From positions 36,577,850 to 36,641,849 of the forward strand of contig CM066991.1 in the NCBI GenBank assembly GCA_033977485.1: a stretch of 64,000 nucleotides of DNA, read 5' to 3'. Position numbers and translations under genes: made by a program. This DNA is from Hydrangea macrophylla (taxonomy: Eukaryota > Streptophyta > Magnoliopsida > Cornales > Hydrangeaceae). This document shows positions 1 to 10,012 of the stretch, in pieces (position 1 is the first letter of the stretch; each line of letters starts with the position of its first letter). The notes under the pieces are model-generated. The model was not told the DNA's origin. It did not search any database and saw nothing but the letters and a program-made list of their open reading frames with translations.

Positions 1-3000
1 GAACACAAGAAGGAGTGGGTTCTTGAGTCTAGTGATAGGTTCCCCCCACACCCAGAGTCTGTAATGGCCCAAATGAGGCGTCTTTCAATTTCCATGTCTG
101 TTGTAATCACTCCAAAGAAAATCAATGAAAGTATGACTGATTCTGCCTACTCGAACGCGCTTAATGAATGTGATGAATGTGATGATCATGAAATACCTAT
201 TGAACTGCAAAAACTAATTGAAAAAGAAAAAGAATCTGCATGTAAAATCATTGAGGACACCCTAACAATTAATCTTGGAAACGAGAATAATCCTCAAAAT
301 GTCTTCATCGGCTCTACACTTAGCAATAAAGAAAGTACAGAACTAATCAGTCTATTAAATGAATTCAAAGATGTTTTTGCATGGTCTTACAATGATATGC
401 CAGGTATCGATCCAAAAATAGTCCAACACCACATCCCCCTCTTTCCTAATTCCAAACCCGTAAAACAAAAATTGAGGCGAATGAGGCCAGAATGGGCACT
501 CAAAGTAAAAGAGGAAGTTGAAAAGCAATTAAGAGCTGGATTCTTGATGGTCACCGAGTATCCCGAGTGGATTGCCAACATTGTGCCTGTCCCAAAAAAG
601 GATGGTCGTGTTAGGGTTTGCGTGGATTTTCGGGATTTGAACAAAGCAAGCCCTAAAGACGACTTCCCATTACCCCACATCGACGTGCTGGTTGATAACA
701 CCGCGGGACATGAACTTCTATCTTTCATGGATGGGTTCTCCGGGTATAATCAAATCCTCATGGCTCCCGAGGATAGAGAGAAAACCACGTTCATCACTCC
801 GTGGGGAACATATTGCTATAGGGTCATGCCATTCGGACTCAAGAACGCGGGCGCAACCTATCAAAGGGCTGCCACCACATTACTGCACGATATGATCCAC
901 AAAGAGGTAGAGGTGTATGTGGATGATATGATTGTGAAATCCAAAAAGAGGAGAGGGCACCTTGAGGCTTTGAGAAAATTCTTTGAGAGATTGAGGGAGT
1001 TCAAAATGAGGCTAAACCCGCAAAAGTGCACATTCGGAGTCACCACCGGGAAGTTATTAGGTTTCCTTATTACTCAGAGGGGAATAGAGGTGGATCCTAC
1101 CAAGATAAAAGCAATAACCGAAATGCAGCCACCAAAAAACGAGAAAGAACTGAGGGGATTCTTGGGGAGAATACAGTTCATCAGTCGTTTCATTTCAAAG
1201 CTCACCATGACCTGCGACCCGCTGTTCAAGCTACTCAGAAAGGGAGAGAGATTCAATTGGGACACCCCATGTCAACAAGCCTTCGACAAAATCAAAACCT
1301 ATCTCCAGAATCCACCTGTCTTGTCACCACCTTCACCCGGGAGACCTCTGTTACTTTATCTCTCTGTATCCGAAGATTCGATGGGATGTATGCTGGCCCA
1401 AGAAGGAGAAAAGGGGCACGTGGAGAAGGCCATTTACTACTTAAGCAAGAGAATGGTAGGATATGAGTTAAAGTATTCGCCCTTGGAGAAGGCCTGTTGG
1501 GCTTTGGTTTGGTGTACCCGTCGCCTCCGCCACTATATGTTAGCCTTCCCCGTGATCCTAATTTCCCGGATGGATCCGTTAAAATACCTGTTCGAAAAAC
1601 CCGTCTTGACCAGTAGGATTTCCCGTTGGACCATGATGCTGGCTGAGTTCGATATCAGATATGTCACCTCCAAGTCTGTAAAAGGAAGGGCCGTCGCCGA
1701 ATTTCTAGCCGACCTTGCTGTAGAATCTGAGGATAAGGGAGATTTCAAGTTCCCAGATGAAGGAATAATGGAAGTGAAGGAAGAGTTGTGGAAAATGTAC
1801 TTTGATGGAGCAGCCAACCAGTTAGGTTACGGGGTCGGAATCATTCTCATGGCACCAGACGGGGTCCCTACCCCATTGGCTGTCAAACTTAAATACGACT
1901 CAACCAACAATACCGCAGAATACGAAGCCTGCATAATTGGAATGGAAGCGGCCTTGGCTTTGAAAGTCGGACGGATTGATGTCTTCGGAGATTCCAACTT
2001 GATCATATCCCAGGTCCGAGGAGATTGGAGGGTAAAACATGAGAAGTTGAGACCTTACCATGACTATCTAGAAAGTCTGAAAGCGCAATTCCAAAAGATT
2101 TCCTTCTACTACCTCCCTCGTGAAGAAAACCAACTAGCCGATTCTCTGGCTACCTTAGCCTCGATGATCCAAATCCCTTCCAAAATTGTCATGATTCCGC
2201 TGTCCATAGAAGTAAGGAATCAACCGTCATTTGAAATGATCGCAGCCATAGAGAGAGAAGATGAAATGCCTTGGTATGTGGACGTATGGAAGTTCATTAA
2301 AGAAGGAGAATACCCCGAAGGAGCCTCAGAAAAGGACAAGAAGGCGATACGACGATTTTCCGCTCAATTCGTGATCTACGCAGATAAACTATGGAAGAAG
2401 TCCTACACCGGGTATAATTTGGAGTGTTTATATGGGAGGGAAGCTAAGAGAATGATGGAGGAAATACATGAGGGAGTATGCGGGCCCCACATGAACGGGC
2501 ACATGCTGGCGAAGAAGATCATCCGACAAGGGTACTATTGGACGACCTTGGACAAAGACTGTTGTGAATATGTTAGAAGGTGTCACAAGTGTCAGATCCA
2601 TGCAAATTTGATGCACACCCCACCGTCGCAGCTCTATAGCATGACCACCCCTTGGCCATTTTCTGTATGGGGGATTGATATCATTGGTGAGATAGTCCCA
2701 AAGGCTTCCAATGGGCACCGGTATATAATCGTGGCGATCGATTATTTCACAAAATGGGTAGAAGCAGCCTCGTATGCGACCTTGAAAGCCAAAGATGTGG
2801 TGAGTTTTATTGAAAAGAACATAATCTGCAGATATGGAGTCCCGAACGAGTTTATCTCCGATCATGGTAGCCATTTCCAGGGGGAAGTTATCCCGCTCTT
2901 AGTGAAATATAAAATCACTCGCCATCAGTCATCCCCGTATAGGCCCCAGACGAATGGAGCAGTAGAGGCAGCGAATAAGAATGTTAAAGCAATCTTGGGG

Positions 3001-3516
3001 AAGACGACAGATACATATAAGGATTGGCATGAGAAGCTGCCATTTGCCTTATGGGGGTACCGGACATCAGTAAGGACTTCAACGGGCGCTACGCCATACT
3101 CGTTGGTCTACGGGATGGAAGCAGTCCTTCCAGTCGAGGTGGAAATACCCTCTCTCAGAGTCTTGACAGAATGTGAAGTGACGGAATCAGAATGGATACA
3201 AGGAAGATATGAGGAATTGATGCTGCTTGATGAAAAGAGGTTGACCGCCATAAACCATACTCGGGGGTACCAGAAGAGGATAGCTCGTGCTTTCAACAAA
3301 AAGGTTCGCCCGAGGAAGCTTGCTGAGGGTGACCTGGTCCTCAAAGAACTAAAAGTGCCCGTTTATGACCCCAGAGGAAAATTCAAACCCAACTGGGTCG
3401 GACCATACATCATTAAGACCCTCCTTTCGGGAGGAGCGGCTTATCTCATGGACCTAGACGGGGTTGAATTTAAACAGCCAATTAACCTCGATCGCCTCAA
3501 AAAATACTTTGCTTGA
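1..3516 (+). CDS. pol: Tat-type pol polyprotein (RT, RNase H, archaeal-type RNase H, integrase), 5' partial
   Basis: The frame is open from base 1, so the polyprotein continues to the left; the first ATG (64) is not a real start. Counting residues from that ATG, RT runs from about 130 to 400 with the YVDD catalytic box at 285-288. A retroviral-type RNase H follows at about 425-550, and the usual early aspartate is not visible there. An archaeal-type RNase H lies at about 576-700 with a complete set of acidic residues (FDGA, EAC, GDSN, LADS). The integrase zinc-binding region (two His, then CHKC) lies at about 800-850. The integrase core has its acidic residues in WGID, ISDHG and VEAANK. The C-terminal part ends at LKKYFA. 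There are no stops or frameshifts in the window, so this copy is much better preserved than Tat-3. The two RNase H domains define Tat/Ogre elements. Confidence 0.95.
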   Translation, partial: EHKKEWVLESSDRFPPHPESVMAQMRRLSISMSVVITPKKINESMTDSAYSNALNECDECDDHEIPIELQKLIEKEKESACKIIEDTLTINLGNENNPQNVFIGSTLSNKESTELISLLNEFKDVFAWSYNDMPGIDPKIVQHHIPLFPNSKPVKQKLRRMRPEWALKVKEEVEKQLRAGFLMVTEYPEWIANIVPVPKKDGRVRVCVDFRDLNKASPKDDFPLPHIDVLVDNTAGHELLSFMDGFSGYNQILMAPEDREKTTFITPWGTYCYRVMPFGLKNAGATYQRAATTLLHDMIHKEVEVYVDDMIVKSKKRRGHLEALRKFFERLREFKMRLNPQKCTFGVTTGKLLGFLITQRGIEVDPTKIKAITEMQPPKNEKELRGFLGRIQFISRFISKLTMTCDPLFKLLRKGERFNWDTPCQQAFDKIKTYLQNPPVLSPPSPGRPLLLYLSVSEDSMGCMLAQEGEKGHVEKAIYYLSKRMVGYELKYSPLEKACWALVWCTRRLRHYMLAFPVILISRMDPLKYLFEKPVLTSRISRWTMMLAEFDIRYVTSKSVKGRAVAEFLADLAVESEDKGDFKFPDEGIMEVKEELWKMYFDGAANQLGYGVGIILMAPDGVPTPLAVKLKYDSTNNTAEYEACIIGMEAALALKVGRIDVFGDSNLIISQVRGDWRVKHEKLRPYHDYLESLKAQFQKISFYYLPREENQLADSLATLASMIQIPSKIVMIPLSIEVRNQPSFEMIAAIEREDEMPWYVDVWKFIKEGEYPEGASEKDKKAIRRFSAQFVIYADKLWKKSYTGYNLECLYGREAKRMMEEIHEGVCGPHMNGHMLAKKIIRQGYYWTTLDKDCCEYVRRCHKCQIHANLMHTPPSQLYSMTTPWPFSVWGIDIIGEIVPKASNGHRYIIVAIDYFTKWVEAASYATLKAKDVVSFIEKNIICRYGVPNEFISDHGSHFQGEVIPLLVKYKITRHQSSPYRPQTNGAVEAANKNVKAILGKTTDTYKDWHEKLPFALWGYRTSVRTSTGATPYSLVYGMEAVLPVEVEIPSLRVLTECEVTESEWIQGRYEELMLLDEKRLTAINHTRGYQKRIARAFNKKVRPRKLAEGDLVLKELKVPVYDPRGKFKPNWVGPYIIKTLLSGGAAYLMDLDGVEFKQPINLDRLKKYFA

Positions 3517-3731
3517 AACCATTTCTTTCAGAGCCTCCTACCTTGATGAACTACGCTTGACCTGATTCCCGTTAGGGGATACGTAGGCAACCTACTTGGT
3601 TCGGTCATTTAAATAAAACCGCCCGGGCGGCGTATTCTTTCAAATCTCAAGCTGAACTACTGCAGGCCTGACGCCCACTCGGGGATAAGTAGGCGGGCTC
3701 TCAAAAAGCCTTCGGCCCAAGGAAACCCAAA
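3517..3731 (+). other. Post-pol segment with two conserved hairpin modules
   Basis: Two copies of a conserved module start with GAACTAC at 3548 and 3654 and end with GTAGGC. Each can fold as CTACG/CGTAG (first copy) or CTACT/AGTAG (second copy) around an inner ATTCCC/GGGGAT-like stem. The same module recurs before the PPT of this element and in the two other Tat-family elements of the window. No coding capacity was seen. Confidence 0.7.
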
Positions 3732-3778
<47 letters not shown>

Positions 3779-3782
3779 TATG
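3732..3782. repeat. Poly(A) and (AT)n low-complexity tract
   Basis: A long run of A is followed directly by alternating AT, between the pol 3' end and the cargo block. It may mark an old polyadenylated junction or simple slippage; the sequence does not decide. Confidence 0.9.
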
Positions 3783-3789
3783 TGCTAAA

Positions 3790-3860
3790 CTAGGGGCAAA
3801 CTGGCGTTTGCCCGGAATCACTTCGAAGCCCCAAAACCAGGGGCAAACTTCGTTTGCTAG
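3790..3860 (+). repeat. Two GGGGCAAAC hairpins resembling the PPT core
   Basis: At 3794-3813 the arms GGGCAAAC and GTTTGCCC are separated by a 4-base loop. At 3843-3857 GCAAAC and GTTTGC are separated by TTC. The arm contains GGGGCAAAC, the same string that forms the 3' end of the PPT next to the LTR (10456-10464). Similar units occur at 42260-42345 and 58120-58335. The rest, 3861-4194, is AT-rich with no recognised feature. Confidence 0.65.
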
Positions 3861-4194
3861 CCGAAGAACCCAGATACAAAACCATCCCTCAGGTCACCTG
3901 GCTGTCAAAATAAGTACTATAAAGAAACAAATGAAAATTCATGGAATGAAATGAGTAGAAAACAAAACAGCAGAGTAAAGAGCCAAGTAAAGACATTGAA
4001 AGGAGAATACTTCATAGAAGATTAATTAAAGGGGTGAACACTTCTGATTTTATCATGACAACACTTCCTGAAAAGAAAAATAATAATAAAAATCACATTC
4101 AAAAGCGTGAAAAGAGTAGGCAGGGTCTGTCAGAAAGTTTTGTAAAATGGCAAGCTTTTCCCTGTTTTCGTCTACTTTATTATGCATGTGTCTG

Positions 4195-5286
4195 TCAAGC
4201 TCGCCTTGCAACCAAGGCCTGGATCTCTAGAAGATACTGGGTAGTAGGCACGGTCGGAGCAGGAACCATCGAGAACGGAGCAGCCATCCTACTCGACCAA
4301 GCCTCTATGAAAGCCTTCACAATGGGAGGACGCAGAGCAGAACCCCTGGTGAAATCATCAGTCACAGATTCAGTAGTATCCTGCAGAAGCCCAAACTGGC
4401 GAACCACCCGATCGGGAATGTAGAAGGTAGTGGCACTCAAGCCCGGCAGCCAGATGCCAGGTCGCCCCGGAAGACGTACAACAACAGAACGAGGAGTCCA
4501 TTGAGGGCAGATCCAACAAATGTCACTGGAAGAAAGGCCCTGGAGCCAAACAAGCCACGCGTCGGCAGAATGAAATAAGCAATGGACCTCCATACGGTCA
4601 TAAGAGAGTGGCCCGCGAAGATGCGAAGGGTGAATGAAGAGGTCGAGGCGTTCCATGAGCCAAACCTGCAAGACGAAGGGTGCCCCGGTAGATAACATGG
4701 CCCCGGTAACATAGGCACGGCTCAATCCGATCAAAGTCTCGCCAAGAACCAGCATAACAGCACTTTTCATCTCCCTCAAACCACAGGCAATGGGTATGAG
4801 AATATCAGAAGATGACTGGAATAGGAAATAAGAGAGCATGGCAATCGACAAGGCACTACGTCGGATGATCTGGTACCCACCATCATAAGGGTCCCCTATA
4901 GGAGCATAAACGGAAGAAAGGCGTTCGAAGTCGATCTGCCCATCATGAACAAAAGAACTTGCCGCATTTCGAGATATGTGGAGAAGAGTGGCTAAGTCGC
5001 GGACATACCCGGCCTGAATTAAAGGGACCACCAATTCAGCAGAGGGATCAGTGTGCAAAATGGCGCTGAATTCCTCGAACAGAGGACAAATCTCCTGAAA
5101 ACCAAAACGGAAGACGTTGAGAGCGGGGTCCCAACACTGAATAGCAGCTCGAAGTAAGCCCTCGTTCAAATTCATGCTTCGAAAAGAAAAGAGATCGTTC
5201 AACCGGAAACACTCAAAGTTGAGCTTGTCAATACCCGAGAGAGTATCCATCCATGGGAAGAGGATTTGAGAGTTAATGGGGGTCAT
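4195..5286 (-). CDS. Antisense cargo gene 1: DUF7745-like protein
   Basis: This is a single uninterrupted frame antisense to pol and convergent with it, ending about 680 bp from the pol stop. The frame is open further upstream to 5403, but that part lies in the palindrome cluster. ATG 5286 (MTPINSQ, 363 residues) or 5250 (MDTLSG) are the likely starts. The segment with CWDPALNVFRFG, followed by EEFSAIL, resembles the plant repeat-associated family DUF7745, in which a W-D-P...F-FG...P-xEEF pattern is typical. Function of the family is not known to me, and no catalytic motif was recognised. A weak TATA-like string lies near 5343-5350 on this strand, between the palindrome cluster and the ATG. 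The gene could instead be a divergent PMD relative. Confidence 0.7.
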   Translation of the reverse strand: MTPINSQILFPWMDTLSGIDKLNFECFRLNDLFSFRSMNLNEGLLRAAIQCWDPALNVFRFGFQEICPLFEEFSAILHTDPSAELVVPLIQAGYVRDLATLLHISRNAASSFVHDGQIDFERLSSVYAPIGDPYDGGYQIIRRSALSIAMLSYFLFQSSSDILIPIACGLREMKSAVMLVLGETLIGLSRAYVTGAMLSTGAPFVLQVWLMERLDLFIHPSHLRGPLSYDRMEVHCLFHSADAWLVWLQGLSSSDICWICPQWTPRSVVVRLPGRPGIWLPGLSATTFYIPDRVVRQFGLLQDTTESVTDDFTRGSALRPPIVKAFIEAWSSRMAAPFSMVPAPTVPTTQYLLEIQALVARRA

Positions 5287-5375
5287 TGGAAGAGAAAAGA
5301 AGGAGAAAGGAGATGTTTTGCGGAATGTTAGAAGAAGAAGGGTATAAGTAGGGGGGATAAAGCTGCCCACCAGAT

Positions 5376-5502
5376 CGCGGCACTCGATAAAGTGCTGCGG
5401 CACTCAATGAAGTGCCGCGCGGCACTCCGTGAGTGCCGCACGGCATTTGCTGACTGCCGTTGCGGCATTCTCTGAATGCCGCGAAGGCTTATCCGAGTGC
5501 CG
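5376..5502. repeat. Palindrome cluster 1 (GCGGCACTC/GAGTGCCGC units)
   Basis: This is a GC-rich block of short inverted repeats, for example a 9-bp stem with a 3-base loop at 5419-5439. It lies about 90 bp upstream of the start of antisense cargo gene 1. The flanking DNA is AT-rich, so the base composition stands out sharply. The rest of the gap to the next gene (5503-5852) shows nothing else except a possible untranslated exon near 5535-5560 and a short TA tract near 5780. Confidence 0.85.
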
Positions 5503-5852
5503 TTCTGAGTTTCCCATCGGCCAGATTTTGTTTGTACCTCGAGTAGCCCACCTGCAAACAGAAAACTAAAAAACGTGCGCATCATGCAGCACGTGCAAAT
5601 ACATTCATTCATTTTGCATGCATCAAATAAATAAAAGAAAACAGCAGCATTCAAATGCTAAAATAAAGTCGGGACCAAGCCATGGTCCCACATACGGTGA
5701 ATGAACAAAAAGCATGATGAAATGTTTAAAGCATCTATCCTACGAAATAAAGGAAAGCATCCATCAAAATAAAGCATGTATATATATACAGTCATCCATC
5801 AAAATAAATGTAAATCCTCCCAGAACCCTCAAAAATAAAAACAAAAGCAGAG

Positions 5853-8743
5853 TCAGCCGCGACCCCGACCCCGGCCGCGAGTCTGGCGAGTCGTACGTCT
5901 GAGAGGCTCCTCCTCTGACTCAGTCCCGCTGCCTCCACCAGTCCCGCCATGTCCGCCGCTACCACCGCCTCGGCCTCTGCCACCGCTAGTATCCTCGCCG
6001 CCACCTCCACCACGTCCAGCGCCACTACCTCCGGGGGCATCGCTGAAAGAGATGCCAAACTGCTGAAGCCGATGCTGGAGCTGCCCCACCTGCTGAGATA
6101 AGACTCTGTTCTCCTCCATCTGGAAGAGAAGGGATGAGTCCATGAAAATCATTGAAAAGGAATTCGGGATGCTAAGAACACGGAAAGGGTAGAGATCATA
6201 CCAGGGCCCTCGACTGAACCGCGGCGGTCGCTCGAGCTCCCTCGGCCTGAAAACAAGAAACAGAAATAAAGATCAGTAAAAAAAAAAGATACAATTCCAG
6301 TCCAAGATAGGGGTGAGAATGAATTTCTTACCATCCACTCGCGCCCAAGAACCCACTGTCTCACGCTGTGGGCATACGCCAGGCCCTCCTCCGCGTAAGC
6401 ACGAGGAACGGCATCATAATGTATAGGAATGGTAGGGACGCCCTGGGAGAGTCGGGGGACCGTCGTCACATGGGGCTCTCCAAATGAGACGGTAGACATA
6501 GTCCAGTCCCACTCAGGTAGGCCAGGGGGGCGGGGCGCAGCAGGGACATGCTGCCAACAAAAGTAATAAAACATGGGTTAAGAGTAAAAGGAAGAACTCA
6601 CAAAAATAATAAAGGAATCATTTACTCACCCGAGTCACTTCCATCAGCGGGAAGTCCGGCATCAGCTTGGCGGCACGGAAGGCCGCATAACCGTCAGGGC
6701 CGTCCAAGAAGCCGTGGATGCCGAAGCCGGCTAGAGCAGCCGAGTAGTCGCCGCCCTGAAGAGTGTCTGTAGCTCTCATAGACTCGGGAGGAGGGAACGG
6801 CACAAAGAATCTGGGAGCCGCTATAGACTGCCTGGTCACCCTCTCTCCCAAGTACCACGCCATGCCCTCTGACCTACCATCGAGTAGCAGTCTCATCGGG
6901 TCATACCCGGCCGACGCCTGAATCCCCGCGCTAGCCTCGGGTAGCGCCCTGAGCCACGGCTGCCACTGTACATGCTCCTCCCGTAGGTTCGTCAGGAAGT
7001 TCCTGAACGAAACAAAGTCGTGGGCCCCGGTCTTCCGCCCGACCCTGTCCTTCACCCACTTCAGCCCCTGGGGCATGACGAGGGCGTCCGCAGCACGTGT
7101 CTCAGGAGACATCATGCGGAGATACTCATGGGACCAAATCTGTAATAAAAAGAGAGAAAGAAAGGAGGAATTAGTATCGCAATGCAAATAAATTTCTGAG
7201 AGTAAATAAGCGATGGAATGTGAAAAATAAATAAAATATATATGTACCTCCCACGCTCTCCAATACCCGCCGGTAGCTGTCGACTTGCCCCGGGAGATGA
7301 CGCTCATGTGACTGTATAGGATAGCTAAACCTGTACCATCCCAATCAAACTCGGTGACCCGATCCAGATGCTCCAGCGACGCCACCAGGGGAGCAGAAAT
7401 CCGGTCGCCCTTGGTGCTCAACAGAGAGCACCCCAGCACGTACATCAAAAAGCCGCGGGCCATCTGCTCGTCCGAAAAGCCGGGTTTTCCCCGGAAGGTA
7501 TCCATGAACCACCGAGCTGTAACCAGGGTCTCCTCCGGGACCGCTCCTAGCAGCGGCTCCATCTGATCCCACTCCTGGTCCGTGAGATGCCGCAGGGGCT
7601 CTCCCCCGAATGGAATCCCCGTAATCATCGAGAAGTCCAGCGGGGTCAACGTCATCTCGCCGAAGGAGAAGTGGAAGGTACTCGTAGTATCCCACCATCG
7701 CTCAGCCAGTGCGTGTATCTGCTGAAGGTCGTTGGAGCTCTTCGTCAAAAGCTTGACGAAGTCTCCAAACCCTGCGGCATCCACCAAAGCCCTCACAGTC
7801 GGGCTCAGCTCTTTATACCACTCGTGGCCGTGGGCGAGGCTGCCGTGCCCCTTCAGCACCTTTGGCTGCAGCTGCAAGGAAAGAATAAAAGTTTGTTGTT
7901 AGGGGATATATAAAGAAGAGAGCAACAACAGCGAATAAATAATTAATGAATGAAAAGTCCAGAAGTGTTCATAAAGGATTTCACGATTGTTTGAAATGAA
8001 TAAAAGAAAAACATTCAATGTTATAGCAGGGTTTCGAAAAGAGAAAAAAAAGGGGGCAGTTTGTCCGCATTTTTGAAATGCACGCATAATATAAGGTTCC
8101 GAATCCAAAATTAGTACGAGGAAGTACGTGGTCGCAAGCATTCAGGAGTCATTTTCAAATAATATAAGGGCGTTTGGAACGCTCAAGAAAGTTCATAAAC
8201 ACAGAGGAATGTTTAAAAAGCATCGCATTCATGAATCCTAAGAAAAATGGAAAGAAAAAATTCACGAGCATTAAGATTCTTTATTCACAAGAAGTGTTTG
8301 AAAATTCGATTAACACAAACGACTTTCAAAAGTCCTTGAGAAAATTGAAAAAAAAATAATAAAATAATAAGGGATAGGCGAAACATTCGGAAAATTCAAG
8401 CATAGTTTTTTTTAAAGTTCACGAGAAATATAAAATAATATGAAATTTCTTTAAAAGAAAAGAGGGGCATGGAATAAAGCGTTCGAGACGCTCGAGGGCG
8501 CCACAAGCATGGCATTCGCATTTGAAACAGGGCATCTGAACAATTGTGCAATTGTATGTTGCATCCATATGGAGAAAGAAATACAAGAAAGAAATGAATG
8601 AAAATAGAAAGGGAAGCGTTTACCTCGCGCTTGAACGCGCAGACCGACAGATGCTCGTCAGGATCCCTCAGTAAAAGCGTGGCGTCTGGGTGATGCGTGG
8701 CAGTATACCGGGCCCTTTTCTTGCGCCCTGAACCACTCGCCAT
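5853..8743 (-). CDS. Antisense cargo gene 2: plant mobile domain (PMD) protein, six exons
   Basis: Six exons can be placed on the minus strand: 8743-8624, 7871-7248, 7139-6630, 6550-6332, 6246-6202 and 6119-5853. All introns are GT-AG and every junction is phase 0, giving an open product of 594 residues. Exons 2 and 3 carry the plant mobile (aminotransferase-like) domain at about residues 41-420; typical strings are ERWWDTTSTFHF, MTLTPLDFSMITG and WYLGERV. The last exon starts with a short heptad-like stretch (MEENRVLSQQVGQLQ) and ends in a Gly/Arg-rich tail of about 55 residues with RG repeats. PMD proteins of the MAIN/MAIL type in Arabidopsis act in the nucleus on gene expression and transposon silencing. 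A role here is inference. Intron 2 (108 bp) is itself in frame, so an intron-retained form would also be open. The internal splice sites have no transcript support. Confidence 0.82.
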
Positions 8744-8985
8744 AATCTGTCGGAGGAAAAGAGAGAATCCACGCGTAGATTAGTAAAAAATTTGAAAAAA
8801 CAGTGAAATAAACAAGTTTAATCAAGCTCTGATCTAGCAAAACTAACCTGTGAATGTCGTGGATCGATATAGAGGCAAAGAAAGAATGAGAAAAAAATTT
8901 CTCCAGAGAGATCTCGAGATGAAGAGAATGAGAGAATGAGAGAAAAGGGGGAGAACCCCGGCGGTTCATAGCCACTGCCCCTCAA

Positions 8986-9113
8986 CGCGGCACTCGTTTT
9001 TCCGTGCGCGGCAGTCAGTCAACTGCCGCGCGGCACTCGTCGAGTGCCGCAACGGTACTCCGTGAGTGCCGTGCGGCAGTCACGGACTGCCGCAGAAAGC
9101 CGCGTGTGCCGCG
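8986..9113. repeat. Palindrome cluster 2 (GCGGCACTC/GAGTGCCGC units)
   Basis: This is the same kind of GC-rich inverted-repeat block as at 5376. It includes a near-perfect palindrome at 9030-9050 with 10-bp arms around one base. It lies about 240 bp upstream of the PMD gene ATG. Between it and the ATG is a purine-rich stretch that is pyrimidine-rich on the gene's strand, as is common in plant leaders. Confidence 0.85.
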
Positions 9114-9371
9114 ATTATGGCGGTTCAAAGATATTTACATTCCCCCCAAAAATTCAAATCAAGTCCTAAAAATTGAATTTGAGGCCCAAAAAATTGCCCC
9201 CATTGCGCTTTTGGCCCTCAGGGTCGTTTCATAGGTACACTTTGACTACAAATTTTGAAATTCAAAAATATTCGAGCCCATGGGCCCCCCCCATTTTTTT
9301 GAAAATTGGAGATATTTGAGCTCGTGGGCTCTCGATTTATGAAATTGAAAATTTCTGAGCCTGTGGGCCCA
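9114..9371. other. Non-coding spacer upstream of the 60-bp repeat
   Basis: Short repeats of GAGCCCGTGGGCYC-like and AAAATTSAAAT strings are visible. I see no gene here. Confidence 0.5.
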
Positions 9372-10012
9372 GATTTATATTCCCGGTTCTCGCAACGGAT
9401 TTGCGTTAACCCTCGTTTTGAGAATATAACGGATTTATATTCCCGGTTCTCGCAACGGATTTGCGTTAACCCTCGTTTTGAGAATATAACGGATTTATAT
9501 TCCCGGTTCTCGCAACGGATTTGCGTTAACCCTCGTTTTGAGAATATAACGGATTTATATTCCCGGTTCTCGCAACGGATTTGCGTTAACCCTCGTTTTG
9601 AGAATATAACGGATTTATATTCCCGGTTCTCGCAACGGATTTGCGTTAACCCTCGTTCTGAGAATATAACGGATTTATATTCCCGGTTCTCGCAACGGAT
9701 TTGCGTTAACCCTCGTTTTGAGAATATAACGGATTTATATTCCCGGTTCTCGCAACGGATTTGCGTTAACCCTCGTTTTGAGAATATAACGGATTTATAT
9801 TCCCGGTTCTCGCAACGGATTTGCGTTAACCCTCGTTTTGAGAATATAACGGATTTATATTCCCGGTTCTCGCAACGGATTTGCGTTAACCCTCGTTTTG
9901 AGAATATAACGGATTTATATTCCCGGTTCTCGCAACGGATTTGCGTTAACCCTCGTTTTGAGAATATAACGGATTTATATTCCCGGTTCTCGCAACGGAT
10001 TTGCGTTAACCT
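9372..10012. repeat. 60-bp tandem repeat, 11 copies
   Basis: Eleven head-to-tail copies of an exact 60-bp unit are present, the last one partial. I see a single substitution, at 9658, among the complete copies. The unit contains a small inverted repeat, CGCAA-cggat-TTGCG. Because 60 is a multiple of three, one frame stays open through the array. The open frame is a by-product and not evidence of a protein. The array sits between the PMD promoter side and the segment before the PPT. Confidence 0.97.

Noticed and set aside
387..728. Minus-strand and shifted open frames inside Tat-1 pol
   Set aside because: These are shadows of a long conserved pol frame with no motif of their own.
3732..3782. 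Poly(A) tail of a LINE or SINE
   Set aside because: No LINE ORF, SINE promoter boxes or flanking duplication were seen.
5853..8743. PMD gene as an independent host gene beside Tat-1
   Set aside because: It is enclosed by Tat-1 post-pol modules and the pre-PPT region, and Tat-3 has a related PMD gene in the same slot and orientation.
9372..10012. CRISPR-like array
   Set aside because: The repeats are directly adjacent without spacers, and the context is a plant retrotransposon.
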